Below, piece after piece: positions 6,263-12,942 of a DNA stretch of 13,806 nt. Each line of letters starts with the position of its first letter. Position 1 is the stretch's first letter. The position numbers and the translations under genes were made by a program. The stretch covers positions 1 to 13,806 of the forward strand of contig VEQI01000044.1 of assembly GCA_018883305.1 (NCBI GenBank), read 5' to 3'. The stretch comes from Limnohabitans sp. (GTDB lineage Bacteria > Pseudomonadota > Gammaproteobacteria > Burkholderiales > Burkholderiaceae_C). The notes beneath the pieces are model-generated. The model worked only from the letters and a program-made list of their open reading frames with translations. It had not been told where the DNA came from and searched no databases.

Positions 6263-7246
6263 ATGACTGCACTCTCCTTTTCACGCCGAACTGCGCTTCT
6301 GATTGGCTCGTCGCTGCTCAGCCTCTTCACGTCCGTGGCGATGGCACAAAACTTCCCCACCAAACCCATCACCCTGGTGGTGCCCAACCCGCCTGGCGGC
6401 CTGGTGGACACATCAGCCCGGCTGGTGGCCGAGCCCCTGGCCCGCGTCATTGGCCAAGCCGTGGTGGTAGACAACAAGCCTGGTGGCAGTGGCAACCTGG
6501 CCTATCAACTGGTGGCTCGCTCACCCAAGGACGGCTACAACGTGCTGGTGTCCTATTCGGGCTATCACATCGCCAACCCCATCCTGATGGACAAGCTGCC
6601 CTGGGACCTGAAAGACCTGACCCCCGTTGGCCTCATCACCGTGGCCACCAATGTGATTGCCGTGCACCCGTCCGTGCCCGCCAACACGCTGAAAGAGTTC
6701 ATCGCCTATGCCAAACAGAACCCGGGCAAGATCAATTACGCCTCCCAAGGCAATGGCTCGGTCTCACACATCGGTACCGAAATCTTCAAACAGCAAACCG
6801 GCACCGAGCTGGTCCATGTGCCCTACAAAGGCTCAGGCCAGGCCATCCAGGACGTGCTGGCGGGTCAGGTACAGGTGTTCATCACCACGCCACCTTCGGT
6901 GATGGGGCATGTGCAAGCCGGTAAACTCAAGGCCCTGGCGGTCACGGGTAAAACACGTCATCCGCAACTGCCTCAGGTGCCCACGGTGGCCCAAGCCGGT
7001 CTGCCCAACTTCGAACTGGAGTCCTGGGTGGCGCTGTACGTCCCCACGGGCACGCCGGCCGCTGTGATCCAGAAGCTGTCGCAAGATGTCAAGCGCAGCA
7101 TGGAGTCGCCCGAAACACGTCAACGTGCAGATCAGGCGGGTGTGGAACCTCGTTTCCTGCCCCCGGCCGAGATGACCAAACTGCTGGAGCGTGAAACCGC
7201 GACCTGGGCGCAAGCCATCAAGGCCGCGAACATCAAGCTGGATTGA
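6263..7246 (+). CDS. Bug-family periplasmic solute-binding protein 2 (tripartite tricarboxylate transporter type)
   Basis: Predicted periplasmic receptor for a small, probably carboxylated solute. The 327-residue product begins with a twin-arginine-like signal (S7-R8-R9-T-A-L-L), a hydrophobic core and likely cleavage at A26-M-A28/Q29. The mature protein starts QNFPTKPITLVVP and has the canonical first ligand loop N-P-P-G-G-L-V-D (42-49), VVDNKPGGSGN (68-78), DGYNVLV, VHVPYKGSGQA, QVPTVAQAG and a PTGTPAAVIQKL segment. Unlike protein 1 it keeps PGGxxD, so the two probably bind different ligands. The ATG at 6263 is the only start that preserves the signal peptide, although it has no clear ribosome site. 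It ends at a strong stem-loop terminator, making it the last gene of the SBP1-OYE-SBP2 block. Confidence 0.93.
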   Translation: MTALSFSRRTALLIGSSLLSLFTSVAMAQNFPTKPITLVVPNPPGGLVDTSARLVAEPLARVIGQAVVVDNKPGGSGNLAYQLVARSPKDGYNVLVSYSGYHIANPILMDKLPWDLKDLTPVGLITVATNVIAVHPSVPANTLKEFIAYAKQNPGKINYASQGNGSVSHIGTEIFKQQTGTELVHVPYKGSGQAIQDVLAGQVQVFITTPPSVMGHVQAGKLKALAVTGKTRHPQLPQVPTVAQAGLPNFELESWVALYVPTGTPAAVIQKLSQDVKRSMESPETRQRADQAGVEPRFLPPAEMTKLLERETATWAQAIKAANIKLD

Positions 7247-7282
7247 AGCTTCTGCATGGGCGTATTCCGTCAGTGTTCTCTC

Positions 7283-7307
7283 AGGGGCCCTTCCGGGCCC
7301 CTTCTTC
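7283..7307 (+). terminator. Rho-independent-type terminator after Bug protein 2
   Basis: AGGGGCCC (7283-7290) pairs perfectly with GGGCCCCT (7295-7302) around the loop TTCC (an 8-bp, very GC-rich stem), followed by TCTTC, a short T-rich tail. It lies 37 bases after the plus-strand stop. Its tail overlaps by two bases the stop codon (7306-7308) of the convergent minus-strand SDR gene. Confidence 0.75.
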
Positions 7308-8229
7308 ATGGCGGCGCCAGACCTTCGCGCACGGTGGGGTAACGCAGGCGCAGACGCAGCTCGCGACGCATGCGTGTGTTGTCCAGCCGGCGAGATTCGC
7401 TCATGAAACTCAGCAGCATCAGCGGCAGCGTGTCCTCGGCCGCTTGTCGAGGAATGCGCGGAGGCCGGGGAAGCTGGTACAGATCCGCGGCCAGGTCGTA
7501 GTAGTCGCCCATGCGCAGGTCGGTGTCATCACACACCTGCACCACGCGCTGAGGACACGTGCGCCACAACGCCAGATCGCAGGCCCGCGCCAAGTCATCG
7601 GCGTGAATGTGGTTGGTGAACACATCGTCCTGCGGGCGCAGCACAGCTGTGCCGCGCAGCAGGCGGTCGCGCGGCGTCCCGCCTGGTCGGTCAGGCGCAT
7701 AAATGCCCGGGATGCGCACGATCAGCGCACGAGCAACACCCGCCCAACGGCGTCCCCAATGCCGCACGGCGTCCTCGGCATCCACACGCCGAAACGCGCG
7801 CCGCGTGAAGGGCGCTACCGGTCGTGACTCGCTCACCCATTCGCCACGGCAGTCACCATACACCCCACTGGTGGACCCATACACCAACGAGCGCGGCACT
7901 GTGCGGCGCGACAACGCTGTCAGCAAGGCATGGGTGCGAGGGTCCCCTGTGCCTTCGCCAGGTGGCGGTGCCAAATGCAGTACCCGGGTGGCCAAGCCCG
8001 CCAGACGCCGCAAACTGGCAGGATCATCCAGATCACCCGCCAGTGGAATGATCCCGCGTTGACGCAAGGCGACCTGATTGTGCGGCGTGGAGGTCAAGGC
8101 CAGCACCCGCGCACGGCGCAGCAAAGGCAGCGCCACGCGCTGACCAACGTCCCCGCACCCCACGATCAAGACGCGTTCGCGTCGGAAACGGGCAGGCAGG
8201 GCGCCAAGAGGTGTCTGGTTTGAGGGCAC
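7306..8229 (-). CDS. Extended-SDR family NAD(P)-dependent oxidoreductase/epimerase-like protein
   Basis: A Rossmann-fold protein related to the NAD-dependent epimerase group (YeeZ-like, COG0451 type); no reaction can be assigned. The 307-residue product has a nucleotide-binding V-L-I-V-G24-C-G-D-V-G29 near its start, a GDLDDPASL segment, a HLAPPPGEG strand-loop, and Y117-G-S-T-S-G-V-Y-G-D, typical of the atypical SDRs. The classical YxxxK is not apparent at the expected place. A nearby RIPGIYAPDR and an HxxHxxD-like NHIHADDLA segment are also family-typical. GTG at 8229 is the best start, because upstream codons in this frame cover the opposite-strand reductase; however, it lacks an obvious ribosome site. 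The gene is divergent from the reductase at 8287 and convergent with Bug protein 2. Confidence 0.85.
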   Translation of the reverse strand: MPSNQTPLGALPARFRRERVLIVGCGDVGQRVALPLLRRARVLALTSTPHNQVALRQRGIIPLAGDLDDPASLRRLAGLATRVLHLAPPPGEGTGDPRTHALLTALSRRTVPRSLVYGSTSGVYGDCRGEWVSESRPVAPFTRRAFRRVDAEDAVRHWGRRWAGVARALIVRIPGIYAPDRPGGTPRDRLLRGTAVLRPQDDVFTNHIHADDLARACDLALWRTCPQRVVQVCDDTDLRMGDYYDLAADLYQLPRPPRIPRQAAEDTLPLMLLSFMSESRRLDNTRMRRELRLRLRYPTVREGLAPP

Positions 8230-8241
8230 AATTCGGTGGTT

Positions 8242-8256
8242 GGCAGCGTGGCTGCC
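8242..8256. promoter_or_regulatory. Perfect 6-3-6 inverted repeat in the divergent SDR/reductase gap (candidate operator)
   Basis: GGCAGC (8242-8247), spacer GTG, then GCTGCC (8251-8256), inside the 57-base gap between two divergent start codons. It lies 12 bases from the SDR GTG and 30 bases from the reductase ATG. Position and symmetry suit a protein-binding site controlling one or both genes, or a hairpin in the reductase leader. I find no clear -10/-35 pair here, so the role is inference. Confidence 0.4.
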
Positions 8257-8286
8257 CAGTGACAGGAACACCAAGGATACCGAAAG

Positions 8287-9321
8287 ATGAGTTTCAAGAT
8301 CAGCGTGCAGCCCAGTGGCCGTGAGTTCGAAGCCGAATCCGATGAAACCTTGCTGGCCGCCGGCCTGCGCCAGGGCATTGGACTGCCCTATGGCTGCAAG
8401 GACGGCGCATGCGGCTCCTGCAAGTGCAAAAAACTCTCCGGCACCGTGGTCCACGGCGAACACCAGGCCAAAGCCCTGAGCGCTGACGAAGAGGCCCAAG
8501 GCATGGTGCTGACTTGCTGTGCCACCGCCACCAGCGATGTGGTGCTTGAATCCCGCCAGGTGGTGGAAGCCGGTCAATACCCCATCCGCAAGATGCCCGC
8601 GCGCGTGCATTCGCTTGACCGCGCCTCCCACGACGTGATGATCGTTCGCCTTCAACTGCCCGCCAGCGAAACCTTCCCCTTCCACGCCGGTCAGTACCTG
8701 GACGTGCTGCTGCGTGACGGCTCGCGCCGCAGCTACTCCATGGGCAATGCCCCGCATACCCTGGGCACGCCGCCCGTGGTGGAGTTGCATATCCGTCACC
8801 TGCCGGGTGGCTTGTTCACCGATCAGGTGTTCAGCACGCTGAAGGTCAAAGACATCCTGCGGGTGGAAGCCCCGCAAGGCAGTTTCTTCCTGCGCGAAGA
8901 CTCAGACAAGCCCATCCTGCTGCTGGCCTCGGGCACCGGCTTTGCGCCGATCAAGGCCATCCTGGAGCACATGCAAGCCAAGGGCATCTCACGCCCGGTG
9001 TCGCTGTACTGGGGTGGTCGTCGTCCTGGCGATTTGTACCTGGACGCCTGGGTGCAGGAACAGTGCCGCCAGATGCCGCAACTGCGTTATGTGCCCGTGG
9101 TGTCCGATGCCCTCCCGGAAGACGCCTGGTCAGGTCGCACGGGCTTTGTCCACATGGCGGTACTGCAAGACCAACCCGATCTGTCCGCACACGAGGTCTA
9201 TGCCTGTGGCGTGCCGATCATGGTGGAGTCAGCCAAACGCGATTTCGTGGCCAAGGCCCAACTGCCTGAAGAAGCCTTCTTCGCCGATTCCTTCACCAGT
9301 GAGGCGGACAAAGCCGCATGA
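8287..9321 (+). CDS. 2Fe-2S ferredoxin/FAD/NAD reductase (annotated by homology as CDP-6-deoxy-3,4-glucoseen reductase)
   Basis: A 344-residue electron-transfer flavoprotein passing electrons from NAD(P)H through FAD to a plant-type 2Fe-2S centre. The N-terminal ferredoxin domain has ligands C37, C42, C45 (YGCKDGACGSC) and C77. The middle domain has the FAD motif R148-S-Y-S, and the C-terminal NAD domain has S-G216-T-G-F-A-P and a late ACGVP. This is the layout of AscD (CDP-6-deoxyglucoseen reductase, E3) and of oxygenase reductases such as phenol hydroxylase component P5. No deoxysugar dehydrase or glycan gene and no oxygenase subunit lies nearby, so the AscD name should be read as family homology only. 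AAGGA at 8273-8277 precedes the ATG by 9 bases. The stop overlaps the next start as ATGA. Confidence 0.9.
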   Translation: MSFKISVQPSGREFEAESDETLLAAGLRQGIGLPYGCKDGACGSCKCKKLSGTVVHGEHQAKALSADEEAQGMVLTCCATATSDVVLESRQVVEAGQYPIRKMPARVHSLDRASHDVMIVRLQLPASETFPFHAGQYLDVLLRDGSRRSYSMGNAPHTLGTPPVVELHIRHLPGGLFTDQVFSTLKVKDILRVEAPQGSFFLREDSDKPILLLASGTGFAPIKAILEHMQAKGISRPVSLYWGGRRPGDLYLDAWVQEQCRQMPQLRYVPVVSDALPEDAWSGRTGFVHMAVLQDQPDLSAHEVYACGVPIMVESAKRDFVAKAQLPEEAFFADSFTSEADKAA

Positions 9322-10331
9322 CCCCAATGCCCTGCCCCACTTCGTCCCGACGCCGTCAGGTTTTGCTGGCCTTGTCTGCGCTTGGCACACTGGCACCCAC
9401 GGGCTTGCTGGCCCAGTCCTTGATGGGCACCAGCGCCAAGCCCATCCGTTTGGTGGTGCCCTACGCGGCTGGCGGCCCGATCGACGTCACCGCCCGCTGG
9501 CTGGCCGAGCGGGTTCGCGACACCCTGGGCACCGTGGTGGTGGACAACCGGCCTGGCGCCGGTGGCAACCTGGGCGTGGACCTGGTGGCCAAAGCCGCTG
9601 CGGATGGCCACACCATTGGCATCTCGGCGGTGGCCACACACGCCATCAATCCATGGCTATTCAACCGCATGCCCTTTGATGCCGCACGTGACTTCGCGCC
9701 CATTACCCAGATCCTGCGCGTGCCCAACGTGCTGGTGATGAATGCTCAAACCGCTGAACGGCTCAACATTCGCTCCCTTCAAGACCTCATCACCTACGCA
9801 CGTGCGCATCCCGGCCAACTCAACTACGGCTCGGGCGGCAATGGCAGCGCGGGTCACCTGGCCGGTGAGATGTTCAAAAAGGCGGCCGGCATCTTTGCGG
9901 TGCATATTCCGTACAACGGCGGCAACCCGGCGCAACTGGCGCTGCTGTCAGGCCAAGTGGATTTCAACATCGATAACCTGGCCACCGCTGCACCCAACAT
10001 CCGCGCGGGCAAACTCAAGGCACTGGCGGTGACCACGGGCAAACGTTCCTCCGTGCTGCCCGATGTGCCCGCCATGGCCGAGCTGTTGCCGGGCCTGGAG
10101 ATCGACACCTGGTGGGGACTGATCGCCCCGGCAGGCACACCACCCGAGCTGGTCCAGCGCTTGCACCAGGCATTCGCCACGGCCTTGAATGACCCACAGA
10201 CGCGCAGCCGATTTGCCCAATTGATGGCTGAGCCCGTGGTGAACTCACCGGCGGCGTTTGGTGAATTCATGGCCAGCGAGCGGGCCAAGTACGAGAAGGT
10301 GGTGAAGGCCAGTGGCGCCCGGGTGGACTGA
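9318..10331 (+). CDS. Bug-family periplasmic solute-binding protein 3 (tripartite tricarboxylate transporter type)
   Basis: Predicted periplasmic receptor of the same family as the genes at 4078 and 6263. The 337-residue product has an Arg-rich signal (S10-R11-R-R13 then a hydrophobic stretch to about residue 31) that could use Tat or Sec, with likely cleavage near Ala32. The mature part shows KPIRLVVPYAAGGPID (first ligand loop, 41-56), VVDNRPGAGGN (74-84), DGHTIGI, VHIPYNGGNPAQ, LPDVPAMAE and PAGTPPELVQRL. Its ATG overlaps the stop of the reductase gene (ATGA, 9318-9321), so its translation is probably coupled to that gene, an unusual partner. Met4 is an alternative start. It ends 4 bases from the convergent livF stop, with no hairpin between them. 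No TctA/TctB is in view and the ligand is unknown. Confidence 0.93.
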   Translation: MTPMPCPTSSRRRQVLLALSALGTLAPTGLLAQSLMGTSAKPIRLVVPYAAGGPIDVTARWLAERVRDTLGTVVVDNRPGAGGNLGVDLVAKAAADGHTIGISAVATHAINPWLFNRMPFDAARDFAPITQILRVPNVLVMNAQTAERLNIRSLQDLITYARAHPGQLNYGSGGNGSAGHLAGEMFKKAAGIFAVHIPYNGGNPAQLALLSGQVDFNIDNLATAAPNIRAGKLKALAVTTGKRSSVLPDVPAMAELLPGLEIDTWWGLIAPAGTPPELVQRLHQAFATALNDPQTRSRFAQLMAEPVVNSPAAFGEFMASERAKYEKVVKASGARVD

Positions 10332-10335
10332 ACAC

Positions 10336-11067
10336 TCAATGGCCCAGATACGCCGCTTGGACTTTGGGATCATCCAACAGTTCATCCGCCGGGCCTGAGA
10401 GCGTGATTTCACCCGACTCCATGACATAACCGCGCTGCGCCAGCTTGAGGGCGCGGCTGGCGTTTTGCTCCACCAGCAACAGCGTCACGCCTTCAGCCGC
10501 CACCTGTTCGATCACCTCGAAAATCCGGTCCACCATCAAGGGGGACAAGCCCATGGAGGGCTCGTCCAGCAACAACATGCGCGGGCGGCTCATCAAGGCG
10601 CGGCCCATGGCCAGCATCTGCTGCTCGCCGCCGGAGAGCGTGCCTGCCAGTTGCGATCGGCGCTCTTTCAAGCGCGGGAAAAGACCGTACATCCGCTCGA
10701 TGTCAGCGGCAATGGCTTGGCTGTCATCACGCTGATAAGCGCCCATTTGCAGGTTCTCAAGCACCGTCATGCGCGCAAACACGCCACGTCCCTCGGGCAC
10801 CATCGCCAGACCTTGCCCCACCAGATTCCAAGGCCCCTGATCCGTCAGGGACTGCCCCTGGTACAACACCTCACCGCTGCAAGGCAATAAACGCGTCACC
10901 GCTTTCATGGTGGTGGTCTTGCCCGCGCCGTTGGAACCAATCAGGCAGACCAGCTCACCGGGCATGACGTCAAAGCTCACGCCTTTCACCGCCTGAATGC
11001 CGCCATAGGCCACGCGTAAATCCCGCACGGACAGCAACGGCAGCGGGGTCTTGTCGGGTGCGCTCAT
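10336..11067 (-). CDS. livF: Branched-chain amino acid-type ABC transporter, ATP-binding protein LivF
   Basis: One of two ATPase subunits powering the LivHM permease at the inner-membrane cytoplasmic face. The 243-residue protein has Walker A G44-S-N-G-A-G-K-T-T52, a GLAMVPEGRGVFARMTVLEN segment (86-105) characteristic of LivF, the ABC signature L144-S-G-G-E-Q-Q, and Walker B LLLDEP (165-170). Gln201 (LVEQN) stands where other ABC ATPases have the switch histidine; this is normal for LivF. It is the last gene of the livHMGF operon. Its ATG is one base from the livG stop, with GGAGGG at 11075-11080 (7-base spacing) inside the livG end. It is convergent with Bug protein 3. LivF versus LivG is clear, but the transported solute is not. 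Confidence 0.95.
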   Translation of the reverse strand: MSAPDKTPLPLLSVRDLRVAYGGIQAVKGVSFDVMPGELVCLIGSNGAGKTTTMKAVTRLLPCSGEVLYQGQSLTDQGPWNLVGQGLAMVPEGRGVFARMTVLENLQMGAYQRDDSQAIAADIERMYGLFPRLKERRSQLAGTLSGGEQQMLAMGRALMSRPRMLLLDEPSMGLSPLMVDRIFEVIEQVAAEGVTLLLVEQNASRALKLAQRGYVMESGEITLSGPADELLDDPKVQAAYLGH

Positions 11068-11068
11068 C

Positions 11069-11842
11069 TCAATGCCCTCCCGTGCCCAGATAGGCCTCGA
11101 TCACGCGCTCATTGCGTTGCACATCCACCGGCAGACCCTCAGCGATGCAGCGCCCCTCGTCCAACACGGTGACACGGTCGCACAGCCCCATGACCAGCTT
11201 GACATCGTGTTCGATCAACAGCACGGTACGGCCGTCTTGTCGAATGCGGTCGATCAATTCGCGCAGTTGCACTTTTTCGGTGGCGTTCATGCCGGCAGCG
11301 GGTTCATCGAGCGCCAACAGCAGGGGCTCGGTGGCCAGAGCTCGGGCAATCTCCAGTCGCCGCTGGTCGCCGTAGCTCAGCGTGCGGGCCTTCTGGGCCG
11401 CGTAGTGGTCAATGCCGACATAGTTCAGCCAGTGATGCGCCTGTTGCCTGATCTCGGCTTCTTCCTGGACAAACGCCGCCGTGCGCCATAAGGCACCCCA
11501 CACGCCGGAATGGGTACGCACATGCCTCCCCACCATGACGTTTTCCAGCGCGGTCATGTCGGCAAACAGGCGAATATTTTGAAAGGTGCGCGCAATGCCG
11601 GCACGTGCTACCTGATGCACGGCCGTGGGTTCGTAAGGCGTGCCGGCCAGAGCAAAGTGACCGCTGTCAGGCGCATACAAACCGGTGATCACATTGAAAA
11701 ACGTGGTCTTGCCAGCCCCGTTAGGACCGATCAGGCCATAGACCTGGCCCGCTTGAATGCGCAAGCTCACATCACTCAAGGCCTGCAAGCCGCCAAATCG
11801 TTTGGAAATGCCGGAGACATCCAGCAAGGGCGTTACGCTCAT
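11069..11842 (-). CDS. livG: Branched-chain amino acid-type ABC transporter, ATP-binding protein LivG
   Basis: Second ATPase subunit of the Liv-type importer. The 257-residue protein has Walker A G39-P-N-G-A-G-K-T-T47, the Q-loop with Gln88 in GIARTFQNIRLF (82-93, typical of LivG), signature L155-S-Y-G-D-Q-R, Walker B LLALDEP (175-181) followed by AAGMN, and the switch His212 in LIEHD. Length matches LivG (about 255). ATG at 11842 is chosen because GGAGGT (11848-11853) lies 5 bases upstream and the protein then begins in family register; the same frame is open for another 25 codons but only over livM. The ATG overlaps the livM stop as ATGA (11839-11842), so the two are translationally coupled. 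Confidence 0.95.
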   Translation of the reverse strand: MSVTPLLDVSGISKRFGGLQALSDVSLRIQAGQVYGLIGPNGAGKTTFFNVITGLYAPDSGHFALAGTPYEPTAVHQVARAGIARTFQNIRLFADMTALENVMVGRHVRTHSGVWGALWRTAAFVQEEAEIRQQAHHWLNYVGIDHYAAQKARTLSYGDQRRLEIARALATEPLLLALDEPAAGMNATEKVQLRELIDRIRQDGRTVLLIEHDVKLVMGLCDRVTVLDEGRCIAEGLPVDVQRNERVIEAYLGTGGH

Positions 11843-12927
11843 GGGCGACCTCCACCGTCGGAGGCCTGCGCTGGCGCGCCGTGCTCGGGTGCTGGCCACA
11901 GGCCACATGGACGCCACAGCATCACCACAATCATGGCCAGGGCAATCAGCAACTGGCGCAGGATGGCGGGGTCCAGCCGACCATCGGTGAGTGCCATCAA
12001 GGGTCCCACGGTATAGCGCAACACCTCGGGCAACGCTGACAATAACACGGCTCCCAGGATGACACCCGGCAAATGGCCCAGCCCCCCCAGCACCACCATG
12101 GCGACAATCATCACGGACTCCATCAGGCTGAAGGACTCTGGAGAGACGAAGCCTTGAAAGGAGGCGAACAGGGTGCCAGACACCCCCCCCAGCGTGGCAC
12201 CCATGCCAAACGCCAGCAGCTTGAGATTGCGCGTGTCGATGCCCATGGCACGCGCAGCGATTTCATCCTCACGAATCGCCATCCAGGCCCGGCCAATACG
12301 TGATGTCTCCAATCGGTGAGAGAACACCACTGCCAGCACTGCCAGCATCAAGAACAGGTAGTAGTACAAGGTCACCGAAGGCAACTCGATGAACCCCAGA
12401 TCCAGACGACGCGACAGGGGATGACCGAACACCGTCACCGGATCGATGGACCCCAAACCCTTGGGGCCGTTGGTCAGATTGACGGGTTGATCCAGGTTGT
12501 TCAAAAACACGCGAATGATTTCACCAAACCCCAGCGTCACAATGGCCAGGTAGTCCCCGCGCAACTTCAGTGTAGGCGCCCCCAGCAACACCCCTGACAA
12601 CCCTGCCAACGCCGCGGCTGCAGGAATCACCAACCACAACGGCGTGTGCAAACCGCCCGGCAACGCCACCGCCAGCCATTCGAAGGTTTCCATCAAGTGT
12701 GGCGATGCCAGCAGGGCATACAGGTAAGCGCCCACGGCAAAAAACGCCACGTAGCCCAGATCCAGCAAACCGGCATAACCCACCACCATGTTGAGGCCGA
12801 TGGCCAGCAACACGTACAGCAATGCGGTGTCCGCGATGCGCACCCAGCCATTGCCGATCTGCTGCAACAACAGGGGCAACACGCACAAGGCCAATAACCA
12901 GAGCATCCATCGACGAGGCGAGTTCAT
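11839..12927 (-). CDS. livM: Branched-chain amino acid-type ABC transporter permease LivM
   Basis: Inner-membrane permease subunit that pairs with LivH to form the translocation channel. The 362-residue protein is strongly hydrophobic, with about eight to ten membrane segments. It carries LivM hallmarks: GLNMVVGYAGLLDLGYVAFF near the N-terminus, LKLRGDYLAIVTLGFGEIIR in the middle, and the cytoplasmic coupling loop AIREDEIAARAMGID (the helix that contacts the ATPase). The short hydrophilic C-terminal tail, rich in Pro, Ala and Gly, is ordinary. The ATG at 12927 has GGAGG (12935-12939) 7 bases upstream, and this site touches the livH stop. The gap to livH is 12 bases and livG overlaps by four. 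No odd features. Confidence 0.95.
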   Translation of the reverse strand: MNSPRRWMLWLLALCVLPLLLQQIGNGWVRIADTALLYVLLAIGLNMVVGYAGLLDLGYVAFFAVGAYLYALLASPHLMETFEWLAVALPGGLHTPLWLVIPAAAALAGLSGVLLGAPTLKLRGDYLAIVTLGFGEIIRVFLNNLDQPVNLTNGPKGLGSIDPVTVFGHPLSRRLDLGFIELPSVTLYYYLFLMLAVLAVVFSHRLETSRIGRAWMAIREDEIAARAMGIDTRNLKLLAFGMGATLGGVSGTLFASFQGFVSPESFSLMESVMIVAMVVLGGLGHLPGVILGAVLLSALPEVLRYTVGPLMALTDGRLDPAILRQLLIALAMIVVMLWRPCGLWPAPEHGAPAQASDGGGRP

Positions 12928-12934
12928 TCGATGT

Positions 12935-12942
12935 CCTCCTCA
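12935..12942 (-). promoter_or_regulatory. livM ribosome binding site fused to the livH stop codon
   Basis: On the minus strand TGAGGAGG runs from 12942 to 12935: the TGA is the livH stop and the adjoining GGAGG is the livM Shine-Dalgarno. Ribosomes finishing livH would sit over the livM initiation site, favouring reinitiation and matched LivH/LivM output. Confidence 0.65.

Noticed and set aside
4294..6480. Identical 17-base block (GTGGTAGACAACAAGCC) at 4294-4310 and 6464-6480 as a DNA repeat
   Set aside because: It encodes the conserved VVDNKP motif shared by both Bug receptors; shared protein constraint explains it better than a mobile or recombination repeat.
8230..8877. Minus-strand extension of the SDR frame to about 523 codons
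   Set aside because: The extra N-terminal part lies antisense to the well-supported ferredoxin-reductase gene, has no family resemblance, and the NAD-binding motif starts only after 8229.
10336..11067. LivF lacking the switch histidine (Gln at residue 201) as a defective ATPase
   Set aside because: Gln at this position is usual in the LivF subfamily, so it is not a sign of inactivation.
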